Shown: positions 7,489 to 15,145 of the stretch, one piece after another
How the letters are laid out: the number at the start of each line of letters is the position of its first letter
Position numbering within the stretch: the first letter of the stretch is position 1
Assembly (NCBI GenBank): GCA_016293265.1
Contig: JAEDEN010000023.1
Coordinates: 1 to 26,555 of the forward strand
Reading direction: 5' to 3'
Length of the DNA stretch: 26,555 bases
Source of the DNA: Oscillospiraceae bacterium
GTDB taxonomy: Bacteria; Bacillota; Clostridia; Oscillospirales; Oscillospiraceae
Notes under the pieces: generated by a model
The model's database searches: none
What the model saw: the letters and a program-made list of their open reading frames with translations, nothing else
Told to the model about the DNA's origin: nothing
Made by a program: the position numbers and the translations under genes

Positions 7489-8388
7489 TTATTTTGCCCT
7501 GGTACTCCAGGTCTCCCGGACAGAGTCCGCATACTGCCGGGGGGACATTTTTACCAGTTGGCTGAACCGCCGGGAGAAATACTGGGGGGAGCTGAAACCC
7601 AGACGGTCAGCGATCTCTGCCACCGTCAGGGTGTTTTCCCGCAGCAGGTATTTGGCCTCGTCAATCTTGAGTTGGGTGCAGCGCTCCATGATGCTGACAC
7701 CGTAGACCCGCTTGAAAACGCCGGAGAGGTAGGTCTTTCCGTAACCCATGGCCCCCGTGATGTCCTCCAGGGAGAGGCGGCGGTAAAGATTTTCCTTCAA
7801 GAATTCCTGGATGCGGGCGGCGATGCAGTCGTCGAACCGGGCCTTGGGAGCGGCAGGGCCCTGGCAGCGACAGACATACTCCCGGCACAGCAGGATCAAA
7901 AGCTCCTCCAGCCGCATTTGAAGGATTTGCAGGCTGGCGAAGGGGGCATCCTGGCGGGCCTGGAGATGGTAATGGTCGATTTTGGACATGGGCAGGAAAA
8001 AGGCTGCCTCGCCTTCCTGGATGATGGCGTGGACAAGTCCCTTCATAGCGGTGCTGACAGGCAGTCCCCTGCCGGAGAGGGGGGACAGGGCCTCCCCCTC
8101 CCCCGTGAAGGAGACGATAAACACGTTGGAGGGCTTGGCGTCATCCGCCCTAATGCTGTGGAAGCGGTTGGGGGGCAGGAGGATCAGCTCTCCCCGGGAG
8201 AGTTGGTGCTCCGCCTCGCCGCATTGGATGAAGACGGTTCCCCGGTCCACATACATGATTTCCCAAAAATCGTGGCTTTCCCCCGGGTACTTGTAGTCCT
8301 TGCCGTACTCGAAGTAGTGTATGGTCACAAGCCCGGTGACGCGGATGGGGGAGTCCACCGGATGGGGAATATATGCTCTATCGTTCAT
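7489..8388 (-). CDS. AraC family transcriptional regulator with cupin sensor domain
   Basis: DNA-binding regulator, 299 residues. The N-terminal half is a cupin-like sensing domain (HDFWEIMYVDRGTVFIQ, then SRGELILLPPNRFHSI, about residues 38-80). The C-terminal hundred residues hold two helix-turn-helix motifs of the AraC/XylS type: LSLEDITGAMGYGKTYLSGVFKR and LTVAEIADRLGFSSPQYFSRRF, ending in the typical SPRQYADSVR. The ATG has AAGAGG 8 nt upstream. It is transcribed divergently from the MFS gene, with possibly overlapping promoters, so that gene is the most likely target. It is also convergent with the TRAP operon. Inducer unknown. Confidence 0.93.
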   Translation of the reverse strand: MNDRAYIPHPVDSPIRVTGLVTIHYFEYGKDYKYPGESHDFWEIMYVDRGTVFIQCGEAEHQLSRGELILLPPNRFHSIRADDAKPSNVFIVSFTGEGEALSPLSGRGLPVSTAMKGLVHAIIQEGEAAFFLPMSKIDHYHLQARQDAPFASLQILQMRLEELLILLCREYVCRCQGPAAPKARFDDCIAARIQEFLKENLYRRLSLEDITGAMGYGKTYLSGVFKRVYGVSIMERCTQLKIDEAKYLLRENTLTVAEIADRLGFSSPQYFSRRFSQLVKMSPRQYADSVRETWSTRAK

Positions 8389-8401
8389 AGGGAAGGCCTC
8401 T

Positions 8402-8453
8402 TTGCGAACAAAAAGATAAGTTCAATATAACATATCCCATTGGTGAAAGTCCA
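8402..8453. promoter_or_regulatory. Possible overlapping divergent promoters (araC-type gene / MFS)
   Basis: Plus strand: TTGCGA (8402-8407), 18 nt, TATAAC (8426-8431). Minus strand: TGGACT (8448-8453), 18 nt, TATATT (8424-8429) with an extended TGT before the -10. The two -10 boxes share bases, so only one polymerase could sit there at a time. Both -35 boxes are imperfect. Confidence 0.35.
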
Positions 8454-8499
8454 GGGGCAGTTTATAATTGGGGTCAAACAAGCTTTGGAGGAACCTTCC

Positions 8500-9678
8500 A
8501 TGAAACAAACACTGACAGGCCGCTACTGTTTGCATCAGATGGCCTATTGGGCGTCGGCCGCGGGCGTCATCAGCTTCGCGTCGGCCTTTTTGCTGGAAAA
8601 GGGATTTGCGCCTTCCCAGGTGGGAATTTTGCTGGCCAGCGGCAACTTTTTGTCCTGCGGCCTGCAGCCGCTGCTGGCGGACCGGGCGGACCGGGCCGGA
8701 GGCAGCATCCTCATTCGCCTCACCGCCGGACTGACCCTTTTGTGCATGGCCTGTTTTGGAACCATCCAGCTTCTGCCGCTGCCCCAGTGGCTTTTCGGTG
8801 TATTGTTTCTGCTGGGTATCTTTACATTTGACGCCATGATGCCCCTGATGAACTCCATCAGCGTTTCCTACAACCGCAGCGGCCGCGCCATCAATTACGG
8901 CCTGTGCCGGGGCATCGGCTCCCTGGCCTTCTCCATGGCGGCACTGGTCATCGGGAAGGTCATGGCCCGTTTCGGCGGAGACTGGATGATTTGGATCGTA
9001 GTGGCGCTTCTGGCGGTGAACGTGGCCATCATTTTGGGCTATCCGGCGTTGGATCAAGCCGGAGTGGAGAAAAAACAGCAGGAATGCTGTTCCCTGGGGG
9101 TATTCATCCGCCGCTACCGGTGGTACTGTGTGTCCCTTCTGGGGGTAATGCTCCTGGCTATGTTCCATGCCATGACGGAGAACTACTTCATCGAGATCAT
9201 GCGCCGCCTGGGAGGCGACAGCGGCAGCGTGGGGGTGGCGTTGTTCGTTGCGACCCTGGTGGAGATCCCGGTGATGGTGTACTTTGATAGGGTGCGCAAG
9301 CACATTTCCGATCACTGGCTTTTGAAGTGGGCGGGGCTTTCCTTCCTGCTCAAGTCCATCTTGCTGATGGCGGCCCCCAGTGTCACCGCCATCTATTTCA
9401 TTGAGATCCTGCAGATGACTTCCTATGCCTTCCTCTCGCCCACCCAGCTTTACTATGCCAACGGCAAGATTGCCCAGGCGGACATGGTGAAGGGACAGGC
9501 CTTCATCACTGCCTCCTATACCCTGGGCTGCGCCCTTGGCAACCTGGCGGGGGGACAGCTTCTGCAGTTTTTCGGTGTGACCACAATGCTGGCCTGGGGG
9601 ATCGTCATGGCCGCCGCCGGTACCCTGATCCTGTTCCTGACGGTGGATCGAAAGGACGCATTTATGGCTTGTTCGTGA
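8500..9678 (+). CDS. MFS transporter (HcaT/LacY-like subgroup)
   Basis: Major facilitator superfamily permease of 392 residues with about twelve hydrophobic segments. Family-like features are GFAPSQVGILLASGNFLSCGLQPLLADRAD split over the first loop, and INYGLCRGIGSLAFS, which resembles the NYGxxRxxGS motif of the HcaT/LacY-like subgroup. An upstream TTG in the same frame (8440) would add 20 residues, but ATG 8500 has GGAGG at 8 nt and begins where the first helix is expected. It is divergent from the AraC regulator and 48 nt upstream of a small secreted-type protein. Substrate unknown. Confidence 0.88.
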   Translation: MKQTLTGRYCLHQMAYWASAAGVISFASAFLLEKGFAPSQVGILLASGNFLSCGLQPLLADRADRAGGSILIRLTAGLTLLCMACFGTIQLLPLPQWLFGVLFLLGIFTFDAMMPLMNSISVSYNRSGRAINYGLCRGIGSLAFSMAALVIGKVMARFGGDWMIWIVVALLAVNVAIILGYPALDQAGVEKKQQECCSLGVFIRRYRWYCVSLLGVMLLAMFHAMTENYFIEIMRRLGGDSGSVGVALFVATLVEIPVMVYFDRVRKHISDHWLLKWAGLSFLLKSILLMAAPSVTAIYFIEILQMTSYAFLSPTQLYYANGKIAQADMVKGQAFITASYTLGCALGNLAGGQLLQFFGVTTMLAWGIVMAAAGTLILFLTVDRKDAFMACS

Positions 9679-9726
9679 TCTCCCTTCCGGAGGGCGACTG
9701 TTTTCAAAAAAGGGGAGGGGACGGTT

Positions 9727-10149
9727 ATGAAAAAGCGGTACTGGATAATGGGCGCCCTGCTGCTTTTGGCGGTGGTGCTGTGTCTGGCGGCAGGCAGCGG
9801 GAACATGGAGAAAAAGGTTCGGAAGGAATTCCTCCAGAACCGGGAGACGCTGTGCTCCGGGATGGAGGCTTACTTTGGGGGAAAAGGGGACTTGACCGAT
9901 ACCGGGAACTGGAAGGCCGTGAATCACTGGTCCGGCCGCCATGAGATGGTGGAGTATGTCACCGGCGCCAGAGGGGATACCTACTACGGGTTCTACTACT
10001 CACCTGACCGCGTCCCCCTGGCGTTTCAGAACGTGGATGTTTCTTTGGTTTGGGAAAAGGACAGATGGACCTGGAAAGGAGAGGGAGATAACAGCGGGTT
10101 CACAAAGCAGATGGAGGCGGAGTGGTACTACTTCGAGGCCTCCTTCTGA
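9727..10149 (+). CDS. Small secreted or membrane-anchored protein of unknown function
   Basis: 140 residues. A basic start (MKKRYW) and a hydrophobic segment of about 16 residues form a signal peptide or single anchor; there is no lipobox cysteine. The remaining domain is soluble and rich in Trp and Tyr (GNWKAVNHWSGRHEMVEYV, DTYYGFYYSPD, WEKDRWTWKG), suggesting a small beta-rich extracytoplasmic fold. The ATG is preceded by GGGAGGGG. It probably shares the MFS transcript. I do not recognise the family. Confidence 0.75.
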   Translation: MKKRYWIMGALLLLAVVLCLAAGSGNMEKKVRKEFLQNRETLCSGMEAYFGGKGDLTDTGNWKAVNHWSGRHEMVEYVTGARGDTYYGFYYSPDRVPLAFQNVDVSLVWEKDRWTWKGEGDNSGFTKQMEAEWYYFEASF

Positions 10150-10219
10150 GAGGATGGAGCCTCATGGATCTCCTCTGCTGCCGGAAGGCCTGAATCAGGT
10201 GACCTGTCCTACCCAAGGA

Positions 10220-11500
10220 TCAGCCCTGTATTTCCAGGGCGAGTGCCGCCAGGATTTCCGCCCCCAGGGGGATTACCCCTTCGTCCACGTCAAAGCGGCT
10301 GCTGTGGTGAGGGGCGGGGAGGGGCATTCCCAAAAGGAGCTCCGTAGCCTGTCCGCCCCGGCCATGCACGGCCCGCATCATAGTGGTGACATCCTCCCCG
10401 CCGCCAAAGGCGATGGAGGGCAGCACGGTCTCCACGCCCGGGAGAGTCTTCAGCAGTTCCGCTGTCCGGGCCGCCAGGGAGGCGTTACACACCGCACTCC
10501 CCGCCCCACCCATGAAGCGGGTCTCCAGGGTACAGCCGTAATCTCTGGCCGCCCCACGACAGATCTCCAGGGCCTCCTGTTCCACAGCGCTGTTTACCTC
10601 CGCCGTTTCGCCCCGGGTTTCGATGGCAAGGTGGGCCCGGGATGGGATGACGTTGCGGCCGCTTCCGGCGGTGAAGGTGCCTACATTCACCCGGGAAAGG
10701 GCAGTATGGCGGCTGGGGAGGTCCAGCAGCTCCAAAACCGCCCTGGCTCCCGCCGCCATGGCGTTTCGCCCCTGCTCCGGAGCGATGCCGGCGTGGGCGG
10801 GAACGCCGTGGAAGAGGACGTCGAACTTCGTGCTGGAGAGGAAACCCGTGCAGCTTGCCGCCACCGTGCCCACCTTCAGGTTGTGCATCCCCACATGGAG
10901 ACCGAAGAGCACGTCGCAATCCGAGACCACCCCTGCCGCCGTCATGCTGGCAGCGCCCCGCAGACCTTCCTCCGCCGGTTGGAAGATGACCAGAACACGG
11001 CCGTGCAGGGACTTCCGCTTTGCCCAAAGGAGCTTTGCCGCACCTACGCCTATGGCGGCGTGGGCGTCGTGGCCGCAGGCGTGCATACAGCCCTCGTGGA
11101 GGGAGGCGAAGCCCTCCGCCGCCGGGAGGTGGTCAGCTTCCTGGGATTCCGATACATCGCAGCAGTCGATGTCCACCCGGAGGGCCACAGTCCCGCCCGG
11201 TAGCGCGCCCTGAATCTCCGCCACGCAGCCGGTAAAGCCGCCGCGCATGGGCATGAGGAGTTGGGGGTGGTCTGTCTCCGAAAGTGCCCGCTGATAGCAG
11301 CGCTCCAGCATCTCCGGGCCGGGCAGACCCTGCATCTGGGCCGGGGCATGAATGGCCCGCCCCCAGCGCACCGGGATACCCAGGGAGCACAGCTCTTCGA
11401 TGATGCGGGCAGTGGTACGGAATTCCGTCCAGCCGGATTCCGGGAAGCGGTGAAGATCCCGCCGCAGCGCCACCAGCTCCCTTGCAAGTGCCTCCTCCAT
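10220..11500 (-). CDS. abgA: M20 family amidohydrolase, AbgA-like
   Basis: Metal-dependent amidohydrolase of the M20 peptidase family, most like the A subunit of p-aminobenzoyl-glutamate hydrolase. 426 residues. The AbgA-type opening LRRDLHRFPESGWTEFRTTA and the family stretches GGFTGCVAEI, HACGHDAHAAIG (metal ligands, about 140-147), FQPAEEGLRGA (catalytic Glu at 177-178), TKFDVLFHGVPAHAGIAPE, SRVNVGTFTAGSGRNVIP and PAPHHSSRFDVDE are all present. The ATG follows AAAGGAGG by 7 nt. E. coli AbgA works with AbgB, with AbgT for uptake; neither is in this window, so the enzyme may act alone or on another N-acyl amino acid. Specificity is inferred. Confidence 0.88.
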   Translation of the reverse strand: MEEALARELVALRRDLHRFPESGWTEFRTTARIIEELCSLGIPVRWGRAIHAPAQMQGLPGPEMLERCYQRALSETDHPQLLMPMRGGFTGCVAEIQGALPGGTVALRVDIDCCDVSESQEADHLPAAEGFASLHEGCMHACGHDAHAAIGVGAAKLLWAKRKSLHGRVLVIFQPAEEGLRGAASMTAAGVVSDCDVLFGLHVGMHNLKVGTVAASCTGFLSSTKFDVLFHGVPAHAGIAPEQGRNAMAAGARAVLELLDLPSRHTALSRVNVGTFTAGSGRNVIPSRAHLAIETRGETAEVNSAVEQEALEICRGAARDYGCTLETRFMGGAGSAVCNASLAARTAELLKTLPGVETVLPSIAFGGGEDVTTMMRAVHGRGGQATELLLGMPLPAPHHSSRFDVDEGVIPLGAEILAALALEIQG

Positions 11501-11532
11501 GGCCAGTCCTCCTTTGGGTGTTTCTTTCCGTC

Positions 11533-11541
11533 AGTATAGCA
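11533..11541 (-). promoter_or_regulatory. Possible extended -10 promoter of the amidohydrolase
   Basis: Minus-strand TGC followed by TATACT (11533-11538), an extended -10. No good -35 lies at the right distance; upstream is an A/T-run-rich stretch (11560-11590). Confidence 0.4.
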
Positions 11542-11595
11542 TCTGCGGGAGGGAAAGAGAAGAAAAAAATTTTTTCGGTTTTTTGAAAAAAGGTG

Positions 11596-11625
11596 TTGAC
11601 ATTTGCTGCCTTATAGGCTTATAAT
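11596..11625 (+). promoter_or_regulatory. Promoter of tRNA-Leu
   Basis: TTGACA (11596-11601) and TATAAT (11620-11625), both perfect, with an 18-nt spacer. The start site falls about 20 nt before the mature tRNA. Confidence 0.9.
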
Positions 11626-11651
11626 AACGAAGTCGTCAAGTGAATAGAGAC

Positions 11652-11739
11652 GCGCGAGTGGTGGAATTGGCAGACTCGCTAGATTCAGGTTCTAGTGTCC
11701 ATTACGGACGTGCGGGTTCAAGTCCCGCCTCGCGCACCA
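11652..11739 (+). tRNA. tRNA-Leu (anticodon CAG)
   Basis: 88 nt with an encoded CCA. Acceptor stem GCGCGAG (11652-11658) pairs with CTCGCGC (11729-11735), then discriminator A. The anticodon arm is CTAGA-TTCAGGT-TCTAG with CAG at 11686-11688, reading CUG, a heavily used codon in these genes. The long variable arm (TGTCC...GGACG region) marks a class II tRNA, and GGTTCAAGTCC is the T loop. Confidence 0.97.
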
Positions 11740-11740
11740 G

Positions 11741-11778
11741 CTCGTCGCAAGCGCTATAGCGCTTGCGACGAGTTTTTT
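11741..11778 (+). terminator. Intrinsic terminator of tRNA-Leu
   Basis: A perfect 32-base palindrome (11741-11772) followed by six T. The T-run also forms part of a second small hairpin (11773-11795: ATGC-TTC-GCAT flanked by T and A runs). Confidence 0.93.
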
Positions 11779-11835
11779 ATGCTTCGCATCAAAAACTCAT
11801 CCTGCGCTCATTCTGCTGCGGCTTCGCTTCCGGGG

Positions 11836-11923
11836 AATTTCAAATAAGCGGCGGAAACGAATTCCGCCTGCGCTGCCCCGGCGGCAGGCGGTGAGAGGAT
11901 GTTCGCCGCCTTATCTTGAAAAT
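11836..11923. repeat. Structured palindromic intergenic element
   Basis: About 88 bp with imperfect terminal inverted repeats: 11836-11856 (AATTTCAAATAAGCGGCGGAA) region against 11902-11923. Inside are two competing hairpins: GGCGGAA/TTCCGCC (11850-11868) and CCGCCTGC/GCAGGCGG (11864-11891). It is non-coding, lies between the tRNA terminator and the lysR promoter, and looks like a dispersed palindromic or MITE-like element. No second copy is in this window. Confidence 0.45.
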
Positions 11924-11956
11924 CGCTTTTCCATTCCAACTTTTTTCAATAACGAT

Positions 11957-11993
11957 TTGACTTTCCCTACCAATTTTCTTATAATAAAATGGT
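11957..11993 (+). promoter_or_regulatory. Promoter and possible operator of the lysR-mscS-metY-metA unit
   Basis: TTGACT (11957-11962) and TATAAT (11980-11985) with a 17-nt spacer. An interrupted dyad, ACCA-A-TTTT (11969-11977) with AAAATGGT (11986-11993), brackets the -10 and could be an autoregulatory site for the LysR product. Confidence 0.75.
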
Positions 11994-12022
11994 ATTTGCC
12001 GAATCCCAAAGGAGGTGAAGCC

Positions 12023-13000
12023 ATGACCTTTCAGCAGCTCACCTATGTGGTGGAGATCTCCCGCTGCGGCTCCATCAACAAGGCGGCCCACAAGCTTTTG
12101 CTGTCCCAGTCCGGCATCTCCACTGCGGTACGGGAACTGGAGGAGGAGCTGGGCATCCGCTTTTTCCTGCGCAGCAACCGGGGGGTGGAGTGTACCCCTG
12201 AGGGCAAGGAATTCATCAGCTACGCCATTTCCCTGCTGGAACAAAAGCAGCGCATTGAAAGCCTGTACGGAGAGGGGCGTTCTGCCGCCGCGCCCACCCG
12301 TTTTTCCGTTTCCACCCAGCGCTATCCCTTTACGGAGGATGCCTTTTTGCGTCTTCTCCCGGGCTCCGATCCCGGCTACCGCTTTTCCCTGCGGGAGGAC
12401 GGCATGGACGCCGTCATCCAGGACGTGTTTGAGCGCCGGTCGGACGTGGGGGTAATCTCCATCACAGACCTGACGGAAAAGATGATCTGCCGCCTGCTGG
12501 ACTCCCGGGAGCTTTCCTTTCAGGTCCTGGCTGCCGTGGATCCCTGCATTTACGTCCGGGCGGGCCATCCCCTGACCAAAAAGGCAAGCGTCGCGGAGGA
12601 TGACCTGGCTCCCTACCCCTATGTCTCCTTTGAGCACACCCAGGGGGTGGCAGCGGATTTTTCCGAGGAGTACCAGATGGTCTCCATGAAGCGGCCCCAA
12701 TGCTGCCTGAGCGTCAACAGCCGGGCTGTGATGATGGACATCCTGTCCCGGACAGACGCCTTTACCACCGGCAGCGGTCTTTTGACGAAGGAGTTTTCCC
12801 CGGAGGGTGTGGTAACCCTTCCCCTGGCGGACAAGGCCGCCATCCGCATTGGCTGCATCCTGCCGAAAAACGTCAGGCCCACGGCCGAGACGGAGCGCTT
12901 TATCACCCTTTTGCAGGAAGCCCTGGCGGACGCCATCCGCCATACCAAGGCGCTGCAAAGCGCCCTTGACGGCAAGGGCGCCTCATCTCCGTCCATTTGA
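12023..13000 (+). CDS. LysR family transcriptional regulator
   Basis: 325-residue LysR-type regulator. The N-terminal winged helix-turn-helix spans about 1-60: FQQLTYVVEISRCGSINKAA, then LLLSQSGISTAVRELEEELG and FFLRSNRGVECTPEGKEFI. This is followed by a linker helix and a periplasmic-binding-like effector domain to about 300. ATG 12023 is chosen over the longer upstream frame because AAAGGAGGTG precedes it and the HTH begins at once. It is the first gene of a unit with mscS (25 nt on), metY and metA, so a role in sulfur amino acid control is inferred. LysR regulators commonly sense O-acetylserine or a related metabolite in such settings, but the effector here is unknown. Confidence 0.92.
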   Translation: MTFQQLTYVVEISRCGSINKAAHKLLLSQSGISTAVRELEEELGIRFFLRSNRGVECTPEGKEFISYAISLLEQKQRIESLYGEGRSAAAPTRFSVSTQRYPFTEDAFLRLLPGSDPGYRFSLREDGMDAVIQDVFERRSDVGVISITDLTEKMICRLLDSRELSFQVLAAVDPCIYVRAGHPLTKKASVAEDDLAPYPYVSFEHTQGVAADFSEEYQMVSMKRPQCCLSVNSRAVMMDILSRTDAFTTGSGLLTKEFSPEGVVTLPLADKAAIRIGCILPKNVRPTAETERFITLLQEALADAIRHTKALQSALDGKGASSPSI

Positions 13001-13025
13001 AACCACGAGAAAAGGAGCTTTTAAA

Positions 13026-13832
13026 ATGAATCTTTCCGATATCCTGAACCAGTCCCTTGGCGGTGTGACCCTGGGGGAGGTATTCTCCGCCCTGATCGCC
13101 TTGGTGGTCTGCCTTCTTGTGATCCGCATCCTGATGAAAATGGCCAACCGGATGATGGCCCACTCCCACCTGGACACGCGGGTGCAAAAGTACATCACCG
13201 GCGGCGTGAAGCTGGTGCTGTATGCCATTACCGCCATCATCGTGGTGGGGAGCCTTGGCATTGACATGACCTCCCTGGTGGCCCTCCTCTCCGTGGGCTC
13301 TCTGGGCATTACCCTGGCCGCTGAGGATATCCTGGGCAATATGGCCGGAGGCATCGTCATCCTTTCCACCCGTCCCTTTGACATCGGCGATTTTATTGAG
13401 GCCTCCGGCGTTTCCGGCACGGTGGATGAGATCAAGCTGAACCACACCAAGCTGCTCACTCCGGACGGACTGACCATCATGCTGCCCAACCGCGCCCTTT
13501 CCTCCTCCCAGGTGACCAACTACTCCGCCCTGGGCCGCCGCCGCATCGGCCAGAAGATCACCGCTTCCTACGATGCCCCCACCGAGTCCGTGTTTGCCGC
13601 CTGCCGGGAGGCCATCGCTGCTACGCCCCATATCCTGACGGATCCCGCCCCCGCCGTCCGCCTGACAAACTACGGCTCCAGTTCCATTGAGTACACCGTC
13701 TACTGCTGGACCAGTTGTGACGACTATTGGGACAGCTATTTCGCCCTGATGGAAAACCTGCGCACTGCCTTTGCAAAGAACAAGGTGGAGATGACCTATG
13801 ACCACCTGAACATCCACGTTGTGGAAAAGTGA
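13026..13832 (+). CDS. mscS: MscS family small-conductance mechanosensitive channel
   Basis: Membrane channel of 268 residues, close to the size of classic MscS (286). Three N-terminal transmembrane helices end in the Gly/Ala-rich pore helix and its kink (GSLGITLAAEDILGNMAGG). Then come ILSTRPFDIGDFIE and the beta domain with SGTVDEIKLNHTKLLTPDG and IMLPNRALSSSQVTNYS, followed by a C-terminal alpha/beta domain. Family members release small solutes on osmotic downshock. AAAGGAG lies 8 nt before the ATG. It sits between lysR and metY with gaps of 25-26 nt and no terminator, an unusual position for an osmotic valve. Confidence 0.93.
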   Translation: MNLSDILNQSLGGVTLGEVFSALIALVVCLLVIRILMKMANRMMAHSHLDTRVQKYITGGVKLVLYAITAIIVVGSLGIDMTSLVALLSVGSLGITLAAEDILGNMAGGIVILSTRPFDIGDFIEASGVSGTVDEIKLNHTKLLTPDGLTIMLPNRALSSSQVTNYSALGRRRIGQKITASYDAPTESVFAACREAIAATPHILTDPAPAVRLTNYGSSSIEYTVYCWTSCDDYWDSYFALMENLRTAFAKNKVEMTYDHLNIHVVEK

Positions 13833-13858
13833 GCTCGAACAGGAAAGGAATCACGCTT

Positions 13859-15145
13859 ATGAAAAACTTCCGTCCCGAAACCATTTGTGTCCAGGGGGGC
13901 TACACGCCCGGCAACGGTGAGCCCCGGCAGATCCCTATCGTCCAGTCCACCACCTTCAAGTACGCCACCAGCGAGGACATGGGCAAGCTCTTTGACCTGG
14001 AGGCCAATGGTTACTTCTACTCCCGCCTCCAGAATCCTACCTGCGACTATGTGGCTGCCAAGATCACCGCCCTTGAGGGGGGCACCGCCGGTATGCTGAC
14101 CTCCTCCGGCCAGGCCGCCAACTTCTTTGCCCTGTTTAACCTGGCAAGCTGCGGCGACCATATCGTCTCCTCTTCCAGCATTTACGGCGGCACCTTCAAC
14201 CTGCTGGACGTGACCATGCGGAAGATGGGCATTGAGGTGACCTTCGTGTCCCCCGACTGCACGGAGGAGGATCTTAACGCCGCTTTCCGTCCCAACACCA
14301 AGGCCGTTTTTGGTGAGACCATCGCAAACCCCGCCCTTACCGTGCTGGATATCGAGATGTTCGCCAGGGCGGCCCACGCCCACGGTGTGCCCCTGGTGGT
14401 GGACAACACCTTCGCCACCCCTGTGGGCTGCCGCCCCATGGAGTGGGGCGCGGATATCGTCACCCACTCCACCACCAAGTACATGGACGGCCACGGCGTG
14501 GCTGTGGGCGGCGCCATTGTGGATTCCGGCAACTTTGACTGGATGGCCCACGCGGAAAAGTTCCCCGGCCTGTGCACCCCGGACGAGAGCTACCACGGCA
14601 TTACCTACGCCGAAAAATTCGGCAGGGAAGGGGCCTTCATCACCAAGGCTACCGCTCAGCTGATGCGGGACTTTGGCTGCACCCCCTCTCCCCAAAGCGC
14701 CTTCTACCTGAACCTGGGCCTGGAGAGCCTGCATGTGCGCATGGAGCGCCACTGCGAAAACGGCCAGGCCGTGGCCGAGTTCCTGGCGAACCATCCCAAG
14801 GTGGAGTGCGTCCACTACTGTGGCCTCTCCGGCGACCCCTACCATGAAAGGGCGAAAAAATATCTGCCCAAGGGGTCCTGCGGCGTGGTGTCCTTCGAGC
14901 TCAAGGGCGGCCGGAGCGCCGCGGAGCGCTTTATGAAGGCCCTGAAGCTGGCCGCCATCGAGACCCATGTGGCCGACGCCCGTACCTGCTGCCTCAATCC
15001 CGCCACCTCCACCCACCGCCAGATGAACGACGAGCAGCTCAAGGCTGCCGGCGTTCCCGCGGGTCTTGTGCGCATGAGCTGCGGCCTGGAGAGCAAGTAC
15101 GACCTCATTGATGATATTGCACAGGCACTGGAGGCTGTTGAATAA
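13859..15145 (+). CDS. metY: O-acetylhomoserine sulfhydrylase (Cys/Met metabolism PLP enzyme)
   Basis: Pyridoxal-phosphate enzyme that joins O-acetylhomoserine and sulfide to give homocysteine. 428 residues, the normal size for MetY and longer than most cystathionine synthases. Seen are YSRLQNPTCDYVAAKITALEGG, SSSIYGGTFNLLDVTM, VVDNTFATPVGCRPMEWGAD (Asp182) and HSTTKYMDGHGVAVGG with the PLP-binding Lys207, then the C-terminal NPATSTHRQMN and RMSCGLESKYDLIDD. AAAGGA lies 9 nt before the ATG. Its stop overlaps the metA start by one base (TAATG), so translation is probably coupled. The neighbouring acetyl-type MetA supports the O-acetylhomoserine assignment. Confidence 0.94.
   Translation: MKNFRPETICVQGGYTPGNGEPRQIPIVQSTTFKYATSEDMGKLFDLEANGYFYSRLQNPTCDYVAAKITALEGGTAGMLTSSGQAANFFALFNLASCGDHIVSSSSIYGGTFNLLDVTMRKMGIEVTFVSPDCTEEDLNAAFRPNTKAVFGETIANPALTVLDIEMFARAAHAHGVPLVVDNTFATPVGCRPMEWGADIVTHSTTKYMDGHGVAVGGAIVDSGNFDWMAHAEKFPGLCTPDESYHGITYAEKFGREGAFITKATAQLMRDFGCTPSPQSAFYLNLGLESLHVRMERHCENGQAVAEFLANHPKVECVHYCGLSGDPYHERAKKYLPKGSCGVVSFELKGGRSAAERFMKALKLAAIETHVADARTCCLNPATSTHRQMNDEQLKAAGVPAGLVRMSCGLESKYDLIDDIAQALEAVE

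Noticed and set aside
5145..7532. 795-codon open frame opposite the TRAP permease
   Set aside because: Antisense shadow with Asp/Gly/His-rich composition and no ribosome binding site.
8440..8499. TTG start for the MFS gene
   Set aside because: No Shine-Dalgarno sequence before it, while ATG 8500 has GGAGG at ideal spacing.
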